Shown here one piece after another: positions 24,701-34,001 of a stretch of 64,000 nucleotides of DNA. The DNA lies in the NCBI RefSeq assembly GCF_932276165.1, contig NC_063994.1:1364001-1428000 (forward strand). Reading direction: 5' to 3'. The notes under the pieces were generated by a model that saw only the letters and a list, made by a program, of their open reading frames with translations, was not told where the DNA came from and did no database searches. How positions within the stretch are numbered: the first letter of the stretch is position 1; each line of letters begins with the position of its first letter. This DNA is from Plutella xylostella (Eukaryota > Arthropoda > Insecta > Lepidoptera > Plutellidae). A program made the translations under genes and the position numbers.

Positions 24701-27700
24701 GTGTTTTCTTACCCTCTTCTTCAGTGGCCGCTCTTGAAGATTTGTTTTGTATGTTTCTTGAACCGAACCTTCATTAATAATGATCTGAGTATTTTATGAT
24801 CAATGTAAACTTGTAAATCTGTAATAGGCAGACGATCCTTGCTGCATCCGTATTGTGCTAGTAAAAAAGTCTTTCCATACAAAGTTTCTCCATTACACTG
24901 CTAATACTAGAATTTATTGTTGAAAAACTCAAAGAAGAGCTAAGCTAGCCTAGCAAACCACGCGGTGTGCGTGAGCGCGACGCAAACTTTTGTCGCGTCT
25001 TGACGCGTGGGTCTTGCGCCCTATGCTAGGTATGCTGGTATATCGATACTTATCTGTCGACCAAGTTGTTATTTTCCTCCAGCACCTATAACCTGGTCTT
25101 GTGAACCGTTTGTTCCCCGTTACCTACAACCAACACCCTGTACACGCGCACCCTCTGACCGTGCTCCTCTTCTCCTTCCAGGTGCACAGCAAGGGGCTGA
25201 AGTTCGGCATCTACGAGGACTACGGCAACTTCACGTGCGCGGGTTACCCCGGCGTCGTGGGGAACCTGGCCGGAGGTGCGTAGTGTTCTCCTACTTATAT
25301 ATTAATGTTATAAAGGCGAAAGTTTGTGAGTGTGTGTGTACGTATGTTTGTTACTTCTTCATGTCAAAACGGCTGAATTGTGATGAAATTTGGTATGGAG
25401 TTAACTGACACCCTGGATTAACACATAGGTAGGTATGATAGGTATAAAAACAAAGCAAAAAAACATCAGGGCCGTAACGATTTATAGGGGTTTTTATAAG
25501 GGTAGGTAAGCGTCGCAAGTGGTTGTCGCATGTGGCCGCAACAACCAAATTTTATTTTCTTTAATTTTTATATGTGACACAGCATCTTGTTGGTATATCG
25601 TTAATCTAAGCCTAAGTACCATAGTTTTCACCACTTTAACTTTGTCGTCACGTACTTAACAATAGTTGTCTTAAGTCATCAGTATCACATAAGTATTCCA
25701 TTTAGCTTCCACCTCACATCATTTCAAACACCGGTAACCCAGCAGTTAAGTATAGATCATCTATAACCATCACACATATTAATGATTGCCGATGTAAATA
25801 TAAATCCTCCTAAATCACTTGTTGAACCCACATTCAACACCCACGATAAACGATTTGTAGTTTATAAATAGCACTATAAAATTCGTAACAGATATTTTCA
25901 TATTCAAATTAGGTACTTACTTATAGCCAAAAACAATTGACTGGTAGTAGGTAAGTACCTAGAAATCTAAGTAGGTTATCAATTTTATGGATAAGTATTA
26001 AATTTTATGCCATAGTGTTATTAGTTAAATAACCGAAATAGACTGTACTTAATTCCGATTTTTTTACCAGTTATACCTACCTACTGCACATTATTTATTT
26101 GAAAACTGCATAAAATTTGATAAAGTTGAAGTAAAAAACTTAGGTATCTAGAACTTAACTAGTAGCTATAGCTACTTAACACACATAATAGTAAGTACTT
26201 AACCCCAATACGTTTACGCATAATATTTTATAGGTAGCATGCATGTTATAGGCTCAAATGCAGAATATTTATAAGTGGCCACCTGTTATTAAACCCGCCT
26301 AAACCAATAACGAACCGGATGCAAAAAGTGTTCAGGAAAATTCATAAAGTCAAGCAATAAAAAATATATAACGACTAGTTTAGTTTTCTTGTATCACGAA
26401 TTTGCGTGGATCAAAGATGCGCTGTATGCTTGATTCATCGCAATAATTATGATTACATATAGCACACTCGTACTGCACACTCGTACTTAGTAGGATGCTA
26501 CGTAATATAGGAAATTGCGTGGTCCGCGCCAATAATTATAAAAGCGATGTTGCCAGCGTAATTACTACGAAGGTTGGAATAGTTTAAAGTTTAACTGTGT
26601 CGACATGCTCCTTATTTTTTGGTCATTGCATCTGCAATTATATTTTTTTATAGCCAACGTTTTTTTGATAATGCATGCCATTGCATGCATTAATGCTCTG
26701 AAAGTATAAAAAGTGCTCGTAAAGTCGAAAACATTTCCCTCAATGCGTTAATAGTTGCAAAACAGATTGAAGAAATATTAGAACTAAGTTACAGCGGGAA
26801 CCAAACTACCCATCTATAACATTGAGTTGTATCAGTGGTAGCTGGCATCGACTCTACTCTACGCCACACAAATGTCCCAGTTACAAATAAAAAGCAGCAT
26901 ATTTAAACTGCGTAGCGACGTCGCATCGTAAAAACCTGCGACAGTAATCAAGCATTTGCCCTAAACAACTGTCAAAACAGTCGCAGATTTTTGCGATGCG
27001 ACGTCACAACGCAGTTTTGTATACAAGCCCCAACCATAAGTTCAGGCACCATAATATGCCCTTATGATACGTCTTGGCCCCCCATTCCTCCCCGCACCCT
27101 TCTAACCCCCCTTTCACCCAACAGACGCGCGGACCTTCGCCTCATGGGGCGTGGACTACGTCAAGCTGGACGGGTGCTACGCCCTGCCCTCCGACATGGA
27201 TCACGGCTACCCGGAGTTCGGGCGGCAGCTCAACCTCACCGGCAAGCACATGGTCTACTCGTGCTCGTGGCCCGTGTATCAGATTTACGCTGGGATACAG
27301 GTGAGTTGGAAGGTTTTTGGTGGGGTGCGAGGAAGGAGATTTGAATAGTGTGTCTTGTCTGTACTTCTTTTATAATGCTCCATGGATCCCTGATCTCAGA
27401 CTTCTGTCTGCAGGCATATATACCTATTATTGACGGCGAATGGCGTAGTGGTTAGTGACCCCGACTGCTATGCCGAAGGTCCCGGGTTCGATTCCCGGCT
27501 GGGGCAGATATTTGTTTAAAGACAGATATTTGTACTCGGGTCTTGGGTGTTCATATTTATATTTAATACGTATCTATCTATGTATTTGTGTAGATATATC
27601 AGTTGCCCGATACCCATAACACAGGCTCTGCCTAGCTTGGGGTCGGATGGCCGTGTGTGAGATGTCCCCACATATTTCTTCTTCTTCTTCAAGTGCCATC

Positions 27701-30700
27701 TACTATCGTAGGTCGGCTGTCATATAATACGTAGTTTCTGATAGCGGATTCTTGTACCTTTTATATCTACTGTGTGCAGTCGAAGACGCAGGACTAATTT
27801 TCCTGGCTAACCTTTTCAAAACGCTTGTCCAGTTCTAGTTTTAGTCAACCATAAGCTAAAAGGAAGTAAGAGTGTACTTATTGTGTATTAAGTATGTAAT
27901 TTTACAGTAGTTTGAAATGCATCTTATAGCCATGTAGCTATCCAGTAGATAAATCAAATCAAGTCGACCCTTGTTCAGCAGTTTTATATAGCACCTCGAT
28001 ATAAGTTTTTCCTTCTAAAAGAGCGAGCACAATGCGACCATACAATGTATCAGTTTGCAATGGTCACTCTTTCATAGTAAATATAGTGACATTGGACTGC
28101 ACATTGAGTAAAATATGTCATAAATAACTGCTTATTGATTTATAACTTTGGCCATCAATACAACAGCTGAAATCAACACAACAACGGAAGCTTTAATGCC
28201 AGTTATAAATTAAAGTTATTCTTGACATAATAATAGATAACATCCACTATTTAGTTGGCTTGTTAATTCAAGATGTACCTACCTACTCGAAAGAAACCTC
28301 CATGACTGTACTTTTATATCAGTACTTCCGGCACATCCTGGGCAGTTCGACTGACGCTCATCTGACTGGATAAACCTTTCACCACGGCATATACAGCACA
28401 GCACACCACAACACCCTGTATAAACACGACAGCGTATTGTGCGGTCTCGCAAACAAGCTAACAAGACGAAGACCAACCCAACTCTCTCTATTCCCCTATA
28501 AAATGCCATCTCTCTCTCCATTTCCAGCCGAACTTCTCGTCAATAATCGAGCACTGCAACCTGTGGCGCAACTTCGACGACATCCAGGACTCGTGGGCGT
28601 CCGTCGAGTCTATCATAGACTACTACGGAAACCATCAGGACGTGATCGTGCCCAACGCCGGGCCCGGACACTGGAACGATCCTGATATGGTGAGCGAATT
28701 TACCTGATATGTCCTTTTTGACGAATTCCAGCTGTAAACGCTGTTGCCTTTTATTTTTAACAGCTGTTAGTAAGATGGTGCCTTATAGAGTAGAATATAA
28801 TACTACTTTACTGACTCAACAGAACACAAATAACAATCTATACAGTTGATATATCGCAATAGGCGGTCTTATCGCTAAAAGCGATCTCTTCTTGACGCTC
28901 TGAACAGCACCGGACCTTCCTCCTTCCTCTATCGGTTCCATATTACTCTGTGTTGTATATTGTACTTATTGCATTCTGTAAGGTTCGGTCTCATGTTATT
29001 TAGCCAAGAGTCCTCAGTCTATGCCATTTATTTCAACCAAATCTTCACCACCACCAAAACTAACCCTTCCAACCCTCTCACCCACAGCTGATCATCGGTA
29101 ACTTCGGCCTCTCGTACGAGCAGAGCAAGACCCAGTTCGCGATCTGGGCGATCCTGGCGGCCCCTCTGCTGATGAGTGTGGACCTGCGCACCATCCGGCC
29201 TGAGTACAAGGCCATCCTGCAGAACAGGAAGATCATCGACGTGGACCAGGACCCGCTCGGCATACAGGGCCGCAGGATATACAAGGTGAGGGGTGGAAAC
29301 GTTGGCTTGTTGAATTGAGAAAGATGGACTGAATGGCTGTAGGACCAAAATCCGGTCAAAATCTTGTATTCTTAGTTACGAAAGAGCCTATCAGTTCACC
29401 CAATCTCGGATTGGTTCCCGGCTAGGCCTGATATCTGTATGTGATGAAAGGGTTGATCAAGGAACTAATTAGTGTTTCACCGAAGGTGGACAAGTTTAGA
29501 AGCAGGATGGATTCTTGGCAACGGGAATGTCTGAATATCTGCCCGGACGGGGATCGATTCCAGAACCTTCCACACAGAAGTCCGAGTCACTAACCACTAC
29601 GCCACCTCGTCTCATCATTCAGTATGCTTAATGTGTATGTTAAATAAACCCTCTATTTCCTCTCCCCAGCACCGCGGCATAGAGATCTGGTCGCGCCCCA
29701 TCCTGCCGATCCAGGGGCAGTATTACTCGTACGCGGTCGCCTTCGTGAACCGCCGCACCGACGGGACGCCGTCCGACGTGGCGGTCACGCTACGGGAGCT
29801 GGGGCTGAACAACCCGTCGGGGTATGGGGTGGAGGTGAGTTGGCTGTCGAGATATTAATTTATATTCATCCCTGCTGCCGCTACACGGGTTCGTTATCGA
29901 CGTTGATAAACGTCACTATATCTTGATTCGGCCATAAATACGGCGTTTTGATTTAAGGAACGCGCATTGAACGAGTTTATCGACGTCAATAACGAACCCG
30001 TGTAGCGGCAGGTGATCGGAAGGTGTTGTGCATACAAAGGTTCATAAACAGTCGATTGATCAACGAACATTGAATAGGTTAGCCTTAGCCAATATAATGT
30101 TTCATAAAACATTACCCTCCTCCTTTGGCAGTTGGGTAAAAACAAATTACGTGCAGAAATTTAAACATAACTAATTATGTGGGTCATGTGTCAATCACGG
30201 GTCAAACTTCATGGCTCGGTCAATGGTTGATGAACCGTTTCTGTTCAGACTGTCTAAAACTTAGGTCTGAAAGATACAAGTTTATTTGTTTGTGTCTGCC
30301 TGTCTATGGCCCACTAGCCACTACGAGTAGCTCCGAATTAGATGATTGTGATTTGATAGTTACCTATTTGGTTTCCTCTATCCTTATTGAGTGTTTCCAA
30401 TCCGTGTTTCTATTAAATTAAAAAGTAACTAATTTAATTTTTTTCTGTTTCCAGGACTTGTACGAAGACGTGGACTACGGAGTGCTGACTCCACAGACCA
30501 AGATTAAAGTGAAGGTCAACCCCTCAGGTAGAAAGTATTGTTTTTTAATATTTGGCCAGAGGGTGCGGACTCATTTGTACATCGCTTGAAGGTAGTAAGT
30601 CCTACTACAGCTAGGTGATTCTGTAATAATTTTTCAACTCATCTATTAATTTTGACATACCTACATATAAGATTCAGTGATGGGCCTATTATGAGTTTCT

Positions 30701-31607
30701 TACAGAATCACCTAGCAGCTTGCTTTATGGCTAGCAGGTAGCTTTGGGAATAGGGGCTCCCATACAATGCTTTGTCGAGTTTCACGATATTCCAGAGGGT
30801 TGTAAGATTCATTAATTTATGTAGTATAGCTGTTCCCGCGCGCTTCGCTTCGCCTTAAAAAGTTTTCCCGTGGGAATTCCGGGATAAAAAGTAGCCTATG
30901 TTCTTTCCCAGGGTCTAGACCGTATGTATACCAAATTTCATTCAAATCCGTTCAGTAGTTTTGGCGTGAAAGAGTAACAGACAGACAGACAGACACAGTT
31001 ACTTTCGCATTTATAATATTGGTTAGGATTCATGGCAGTAAGTATAAATAAAAATCATTCTAAGCTCAAACATCATTCATCTAGCCTCGGTGGTTGGCAC
31101 AAAATATGTAAAAACCATATAGAAGATTATCGCATTTTTATACGATAGAGTTGCAGCCTAGCGGTACACCGAGTTGCGGCCTGGGCACCATTATACATTT
31201 GCGTTTAGATACTTTTCACTGCTTCAATGCTATAAGTTCTATGATAGCATTTATCAACCATGGTCATCTAAAAACTTGGGAAATATAAAGATATATTTAG
31301 AATCTTTACTAATATATTACGGTCATCCTTATCATCGATCCTTGTGAATTTATTTAATTCCACGACACATGGATAAATAAGTATAGTTTTACTATTAATA
31401 CTCCGCCATCTAGTGGTGACTTACCCAATCTCACAATAGTTTTTTTTATCAATGTACTTATATTTAATCGCATTATTATCGTTCACAGGTGTAGTAATAT
31501 TGCGAGCCGACGCGCAGCCCGCCTACTCGAGGTACCCCATCAACTCCATCCCGCCGCGGACGCCCTATACTCCCCTAAACGACGTCTTCAGACTGACCAA
31601 GAAATAA
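775..31607 (+). CDS. Naga: alpha-N-acetylgalactosaminidase / alpha-galactosidase (GH27), 9 exons
   Basis: Lysosomal or secreted retaining glycosidase that removes terminal alpha-GalNAc or alpha-Gal. Coding exons: 775-932, 2242-2416, 25182-25275, 27125-27300, 28528-28689, 29088-29285, 29670-29834, 30455-30527, 31489-31607. All have GT-AG borders and phases that join into 439 aa, slightly longer than human NAGA. Residues 1-19 form a signal peptide, and the mature start LDNGLALTPPMGW is the GH27 hallmark. The catalytic nucleophile is D158 (in YVKLDGCY) and the acid/base is D219 (in WRNFDDI). The specificity loop reads CSWPVY: Ser190 matches NAGA (Glu in alpha-galactosidase), while Val193 replaces NAGA's Ala, so the exact substrate preference is inferred. 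Intron 2 is 22.8 kb and exon 2 is followed by tandem copies of itself. Exons are GC-rich against AT-rich introns. Family assignment is very secure; NAGA versus GLA is less so. Confidence 0.93.
994..1196 (+). repeat. Interspersed repeat with ACAG/CAGA tail, copy 1
   Basis: A repeat of about 200 bp in intron 1. It begins near CCCGCGCGCTTCGCTTCGCC, has a (CAGA)n stretch near its end and terminates in GTTAGGATT. A nearly identical copy in the same orientation lies at 30826-31027 in intron 8. Layout fits a SINE or LINE 3' end; no family name is assigned. Here the end is extended by a short run of TTAGGA-like units (1191-1225). Confidence 0.7.
2844..2999 (+). pseudogene. Extra copy B of GH27 exon 2
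   Basis: A copy of the last 156 nt of exon 2 (codons from MTDILVS to LSDY) with an intact reading frame and an intact donor (TAT then GTGAGT). It differs from copy C at two sites. The first 19 nt of the real exon and its acceptor are missing; the upstream sequence is intron-like. The ATG sits in a strong Kozak context (CCCACCATGG). It may be a non-functional duplicate, an alternative first exon or an alternative cassette; nothing here proves that it is used. Confidence 0.75.
3269..3424 (+). pseudogene. Extra copy C of GH27 exon 2
   Basis: A second duplicate of the same 156 nt, open and with an intact donor (GTGAGT at 3425). The true acceptor is lost. However, a cryptic AG in GGTAAG just upstream would join exon 1 in frame, adding AAACCGCCCC before the ATG. 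A TACTAAC branch-point-like motif lies only about 8 nt before that AG, and no polypyrimidine tract is present, so use is doubtful. Compared with the true exon it shows four differences, all synonymous. Confidence 0.75.
3505..3545 (+). pseudogene. Decayed exon-2 fragment D
   Basis: Matches only the 3' end of exon 2 (TTCCCGCACGGGATGAA through TTGTCCGATTAC). The donor is changed to GAGAGT, so the splice site is destroyed. It is preceded by the same GGAGCGCG intronic context that precedes the other copies. Confidence 0.65.
3676..3710 (+). pseudogene. Decayed exon-2 fragment E
   Basis: A shorter and more diverged remnant of the exon-2 3' end (GATTCCTGCAAGGGATGAAG, then AGCTTGTCCGATT). It runs into a GT microsatellite where the donor would be. 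It marks the decaying edge of the exon array. Confidence 0.55.
3824..3964. mobile_element. Palindromic MITE with TTA target duplication, copy 1
   Basis: A 141-bp fold-back element. Both ends start GGCCCTGTTCCACAATG, and the arms pair along almost their whole length around a short AT-rich loop. It is flanked by TTA on both sides. TTA duplication and GGCCC-type ends fit the PIF/Harbinger group (family knowledge). A second copy, interrupted by insertions, lies at 58347-60250. Confidence 0.85.
4993..5185. mobile_element. MITE, TA target, TIR CAGGGTGAGTCTTTCATAGG
   Basis: A 193-bp element with inverted ends of about 26 bp (CAGGGTGAGTCTTTCATAGG and CCTATGAAAGACACACCTTG) and flanking TA. It has no coding capacity. 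Its ends resemble the CAGGGTGTTGC family at 5985-6248 in their first bases. Confidence 0.8.
5717..6477. mobile_element. piggyBac-type MITE (TTAA), copy 1, with nested insertion
   Basis: Ends are GAGGAGAGTATA and its reverse complement, flanked by TTAA on both sides (5713-5716, 6478-6481). TTAA duplication is the piggyBac signature. It contains a nested element at 5985-6248; without this it is about 495 bp. The copy at 38538-38986 lacks the nested element and is otherwise closely similar. Confidence 0.85.
5985..6248. mobile_element. MITE family 3 (CAGGGTGTTGC ends), nested complete copy
   Basis: A 264-bp element with long arms starting CAGGGTGTTGCAAAAAGGG and ending GCAACACCCTG, flanked by TA (5983-5984, 6249-6250). 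It sits inside the piggyBac-type MITE. The orthologous site in the other MITE copy is empty, which defines both ends exactly. Other members: 18186-18241, 62946-63157, 63913-63960. Confidence 0.92.
8178..8313. mobile_element. MITE family 5 (CTGCCGCT ends), copy 1
   Basis: A 136-bp fold-back element with ends CTGCCGCTGCACGAGTTCG and its approximate complement CGAACCCGTGTAGCCGCAG. The second copy, at 29875-30011, has better-preserved arms. No coding capacity. Confidence 0.75.
9305..9672. repeat. Lepidopteran interspersed repeat (CTGCTGGGGCACGGG family)
   Basis: Contains ACTGCTGGGGCACGGGTCTC, TTCCAATGAAGGAAGGG and CACGCTGGCCAAGTGCGGG, sequences that recur in this window at 10528-10738, 34590-34690, 54300-54392 and 63255-63352. 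Some copies follow LINE-like sequence, so it may be part of a LINE 3' region or a SINE. Short reading frames in it are not genes. Confidence 0.7.
10528..10738. repeat. Lepidopteran interspersed repeat (CTGCTGGGGCACGGG family)
   Basis: A second, shorter copy of the repeat at 9305-9672. It has the same order of blocks, and the ends match the GATCACTGA-containing part of the first copy. Confidence 0.7.
12297..12515. repeat. Degenerate fold-back repeat
   Basis: Inverted segments AACAACTTTTGTTCTA and TAGAACAAAAGTTGTTT lie about 100 bp apart. The outer ends resemble the family at 5985-6248 (TTGCAGAAACGGG on the left; CCCCTTTCGGCTTAGCG on the right). An old, mutated member is likely. Confidence 0.45.
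17790..17861 (+). tRNA. tRNA-Asp (GTC)
   Basis: A 72-nt cloverleaf. The acceptor stem TCTTCGG pairs fully with CCGGAGA (one T-G wobble). The A box is TAGTATAGTGGTCAG, the anticodon loop CTGTCAC gives GTC, and the T arm is GGGTTCGATTCCC. Discriminator base is G. No intron. A run of six T beginning at 17866 is a proper Pol III terminator. It lies on the sense strand inside intron 2 of the GH27 gene. The intact stems argue for a working gene. Confidence 0.95.
18186..18241. mobile_element. MITE family 3, internally deleted 56-bp copy
   Basis: Ends CAGGGTTTTGC and TAACATCCTG with TA on each side. The middle is reduced to a few dozen bases including ACTAAGCCGAAAC, which is diagnostic of this family. 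Confidence 0.7.
18815..19630 (-). pseudogene. LINE reverse transcriptase C-terminal remnant
   Basis: Read on the minus strand it gives recognisable non-LTR polymerase C-terminal motifs with frameshifts between them: PKYLGVTLDRSLTYKTHC, then NNLLRRLTYTGWGASPQ, and much later TLNRLGAEVGC, then LCDCG. It is clearly a broken 3' part of an insect LINE ORF2. It lies within the hAT-type element between the two partial copies of hAT interior sequence. Confidence 0.75.
19843..21184. mobile_element. Nested TIR element X inside the hAT element
   Basis: Ends GGTGGGCCAAAAGAAATC and GATTACTTTTGGCCCACC are inverted repeats. The flanking hAT sequence resumes on the right (ATGTATCATTATCTATG). Without the further insertion it would be only about 215 bp. 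Superfamily is not clear. Confidence 0.65.
19860..20985. mobile_element. Nested TIR element Y inside X
   Basis: Inverted ends CGGCTGTCCCATTTTAAAAC and GTTTTGAAATGGGACAGCCG-like sequence, flanked by AAAT on both sides (19856-19859, 20986-20989). The interior repeats a motif close to the end itself, AAAACCTAGTAAG or its complement, several times (for example near 20700, 20720 and 20836). No transposase found. Confidence 0.65.
21878..22062 (+). repeat. Interspersed repeat (AAAGGCGAAAGTTTGTGAG family)
   Basis: Contains AAAGGCGAAAGTTTGTGAG followed by a GT-rich stretch and, downstream, TTAACACATAGG and a CCCACGGG block. The same 5' half occurs at 25308-25445. A dispersed repeat of unassigned class. 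Confidence 0.6.
23153..23487. repeat. 154-bp near-perfect inverted repeat (giant hairpin)
   Basis: Arms 23153-23306 and 23334-23487 are equal in length, show no indels and essentially full complementarity (one mismatch noticed near the loop), around a 27-nt spacer. The outer part includes AAAACCGACTTCAAAAAA. A transcript through it would form a long dsRNA stem. Confidence 0.93.
23640..23965 (-). repeat. Interspersed repeat ending in GAAGTCGGTT
   Basis: On the minus strand it reads from AACCGACTTCAAAAAAGGAG through an A/T tract to a CCCTAGGGTGGGTAAAGG region. The outer AACCGACTTCAAAAAA is shared with the arms of the adjacent hairpin, so both may derive from one element family. Confidence 0.55.
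25308..25445 (+). repeat. Interspersed repeat (AAAGGCGAAAGTTTGTGAG family), copy 2
   Basis: Shares AAAGGCGAAAGTTTGTGAG, a GT run, GATGAAATTTGGTATGGAG and TTAACACATAGG with the copy at 21878-22062. It starts 33 bp after the exon 3 donor. Confidence 0.6.
26904..27017. mobile_element. Fold-back MITE-like palindrome
   Basis: Arms AAACTGCGTAGCGACGTCGC and GCGACGTCACAACGCAGTTT are imperfect inverted repeats. Inner segments also pair (ATCGTAAAAACCTGCGAC with GTCGCAGATTTTTGCGAT). No coding capacity; target duplication unclear. Confidence 0.65.
27433..27690 (+). mobile_element. tRNA-derived SINE
   Basis: The head has Pol III promoter boxes: TGGCGTAGTGGTTAGTGACC (A box) and GGTTCGATTCCCGGC (B box). 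It does not fold as a proper tRNA. The body carries TACTCGGGTCTTGGGTGTTC and GGTCGGATGGCCGTGTGTG, and the tail is a TTC-repeat. Located in intron 4 of the GH27 gene. Confidence 0.8.
28690..29087 (+). other. GH27 intron 5
   Basis: A 398-bp intron between exons 5 and 6. No repeat or other feature recognised apart from the splice sites (GTGAGC donor, CCCACAG acceptor). Confidence 0.85.
29540..29616 (-). mobile_element. tRNA-derived SINE fragment, reverse orientation
   Basis: On the minus strand it shows GGTGGCGTAGTGGTTAGTG and a degraded B box (GGAATCGATCCCCGTCCGGG), matching the head of the SINE at 27433. A separate plus-strand scrap with GGTTCCCGGCTAGGCCTGAT lies at about 29411-29430. Both are in intron 6. 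Confidence 0.65.
29875..30011. mobile_element. MITE family 5 (CTGCCGCT ends), copy 2
   Basis: A 137-bp element with well-preserved arms: CTGCCGCTACACGGGTTCG and CGAACCCGTGTAGCGGCAG. It lies 40 bp after the exon 7 donor. Companion of 8178-8313. Confidence 0.85.
30826..31027 (+). repeat. Interspersed repeat with CAGA tail, copy 2
   Basis: Nearly identical to 994-1196 and in the same orientation. The main difference is the number of CAGA units and the end after GTTAGGATT. High identity means recent spread. Confidence 0.75.
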
Positions 31608-31723
31608 ACGCCCTCTATTATCTACATTAAGAACTATCAACTTAAACTCCCTCTAGTGGTTCCCTTTTGAAACTCTAAGCACGCTAGTTAAGCTAGGAGT
31701 TTGAAAATCATTCTCAAAAGTAC

Positions 31724-31994
31724 AATAAATGTAGTGATGTCTTCAGTGTTACTTTCGAATTCTAGATTTTTATGATTGGTGTAAAATAGTTACCATTAGC
31801 TCGTTCTTGGTCTTGCCTGTAGGTTTACATTAATTTATATTTGTTTTCTCATGCTGTGTTGTGATGTTGAGACGGGATAGTTTAGTTAAATCGCGTGGAG
31901 AGTTGAATTTTGCCATTACGTTGTACCTAGGATTAAGGATGTACATTTTAGGTGCCTGTTTAAAATGTAAGTTTTTTTGTAGAGACACAATAAA
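31724..31994 (+). promoter_or_regulatory. Poly(A) signals of the GH27 gene
   Basis: Two AATAAA hexamers, at 31724-31729 and 31989-31994, lie 117 and 382 nt after the stop codon. The second is followed by a T/GT-rich stretch and may be the main site. The gene ends tail-to-tail with the minus-strand gene at 32307-34001. Confidence 0.6.
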
Positions 31995-32306
31995 ATAATT
32001 GTACCTGTGTAAAATCTTTGTTTTATTGCTTTGTGTAAGTCTTAAATAAATAGCCTAATAAATATACAATTCTTAAGAACTTAAATAGGTACAAGCAGCA
32101 TAGTTTGCCCATATCATGTGATAAGCACAAAATATCTACTTTCTTACAACGTATGTAATGTGTTGTGAAGTGATTGACACAACATCATAATTATCATACT
32201 TAGCTAGATTTACTCAAGTGAGAAAATGGGCCAGCATAACATAAGTTTAGGAATATAATTTCAGTCGTAGTAGTCACTATAAACTATAAATGCTGAAAAC
32301 GCTTAA

Positions 32307-34001
32307 CTAAGCGTTAATGTTGTTAAACTTCAGGTGATTGTTCAGTCGTGGCTCTCTCCCTGTAAACCGGAACCCAGAGACTGTTGAGGCGAGGTTTTCT
32401 TCTTCTATAACGTTCCTGAAAAAAGTAAACAAGATTAGAGTTAATTACTTACGGGTAAAAAGAAGAAGTGACTAAGCACATCATTGTAATATATAACTTT
32501 ACACGATCATTAGAGATTAAGGCGAAAATTGAATATGATAACATATTTGTTTCTTTACGTAGTAGAACTTAATGGCGACTGTCTGTAGTTATTTTACCAC
32601 TAATTATAGTCGTCATTAGACGATAACAAACGAAATTAGTCAAATTAGGTAAAAAAACCTAGATGAGGCTGTCTGAATTGCGTCTTTTACATTTGCAGAT
32701 TGGGGCACTGCCAACGAATATTATCATAGTTAATTAAGTGTTTTATATGATATTTTATATAATGCACCTACCTTTTGCTGATCACATGAACTATAAGTTC
32801 TTCTGGATACTCGGCAGTGACTCCCTCATCATCTTCAGTGTCCATTGTTAACGGAAACTGAATAATGAGACCCTCGTCTCTCTTTTCTCTCACAATCAGA
32901 AATTCATTGTCTTCTATTTCAGATTTTTCTTCTGCACCGTTTTTGTCCACAGAAACATTATCCGACAGAACATTTTCATTCACTTTTGGGGCAAATTTAT
33001 TTTCTTTCACGACTGCTTTGTTTTGTTTAGTTGCGTCATTTGTTCGTTCTTTATGTTCTAGTGTGTTTTTTACCACTTTAACTTGTATAACTGATGCTTG
33101 TGCTTCGTAATCTTCTTCATTAGACTGATCAACGTCGTCTTCTCCAGAAATTACCTCTCCGATCCTCTCTTCTTCTCTGGACTCATATGCTTTGTACCGA
33201 TTCTGGTTTAACTGAGGAGCTTCAGTAGGTTTCACAGTAGTAGTCAGTTTCGTTGTCACGGGCGTAGTAAAAGCAAACTTTCTGGCGTTCAGTAGAGACC
33301 TATTAATGACTTTTGGAGCCTTTGTAGCCTCTACCACAGGCAAAGTTGTCTTTAAACTCAGCATTGGTTTCCTGTCCATTAGTTTCTTTGCTTGTGGCTT
33401 CGGTGTGGCAATGTATTTGAATGTACTCTTCGGAAAGAACGATAACTTTCGCCTTTCCTCAGGTGTTTTGTGCTTGAAAGTTGTCGGTTTTCTGGTGACT
33501 TGGTAGAGCTTCGGCTTGGTCATGTTCATGGGTCGCTGGGCTGCTGCCATGGCTGCCAGGACTGTCAGTAATACTAATATCTGGAACGACACATAGGTGG
33601 TATTATACCTTCTTATGAATCTTGCTATCAAAACCCAAGTGATTTCTGTCATTACATCATCATCATCAGCCTATAGCAGTCCACTGCTGGACGTAGGCCT
33701 CTCCAAAAGCTGTCATTACGTAGGGGCTAAATCAGTTTAATTTTGACTCGGCTATATGTATATCGAATGAAACCTATTATTTCCGCCTATTAAGGACTAA
33801 CTCATAATTATAGATACATTGGTATAAGCTTGCGTGTATCGATCGATTGAAAATTATACCTCAGTAAGATGCAACCGTAATGGTGTTTTAGAAACAGTCC
33901 CTTACGTTGTACCGTGACTATCTTTTATAAACATACTTAAAATACTATACAAATAGATAGGTACTTATATAGTAAGTACTACTTACCAATATAATCTTCA
34001 T
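32307..34001 (-). CDS. Secreted, probably disordered protein of unknown function, 3 exons
   Basis: Model on the minus strand: 34001-33987 (five codons, MKIIL, then GTAAGT), 33580-32772, and 32415-32307, giving 310 aa. Joining exon 1 to exon 2 creates a clean signal peptide, MKIILILVLLTVLAAMAAAQ. The first half is rich in Lys, Thr and Pro; the second half is acidic. A furin-like site REKR lies near residues 236-239. Exon 2 runs in frame into a stop inside its own donor (AG then GTAGGT), so without the last splice the protein would end ISKR at 275 aa. Exon 3 has a good acceptor (TTTTTTCAG) and 35 further residues, but its frame choice is less certain. I do not recognise the family. Intron 1 contains a short repeat scrap (33660-33710). 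Confidence 0.65.

Larger units (their letters stand above)
2417..25181 (+). other. GH27 intron 2 (22.8 kb)
   Basis: The intron between exon 2 (donor GTGAGT at 2417) and exon 3 (acceptor ending 25181). It holds the exon-2 copies, the repeats listed separately, and a tRNA-Asp at 17790-17861. Stretches 6500-8170, 10740-12290, 12520-17780, 22070-23150 and 23970-25000 show AT-rich sequence with only short repeat scraps. Short open frames there look like chance. Confidence 0.85.
25276..27124 (+). other. GH27 intron 3
   Basis: A 1.85-kb intron. It contains the repeat 25308-25445, AT-rich sequence without recognisable features, and a fold-back element at 26904-27017 that ends about 107 bp before the exon 4 acceptor. 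Confidence 0.85.

Noticed and set aside
27440..27510. A second tRNA gene
   Set aside because: A and B boxes are present but acceptor and anticodon stems do not form. It is the head of a SINE with a downstream body and TTC tail.
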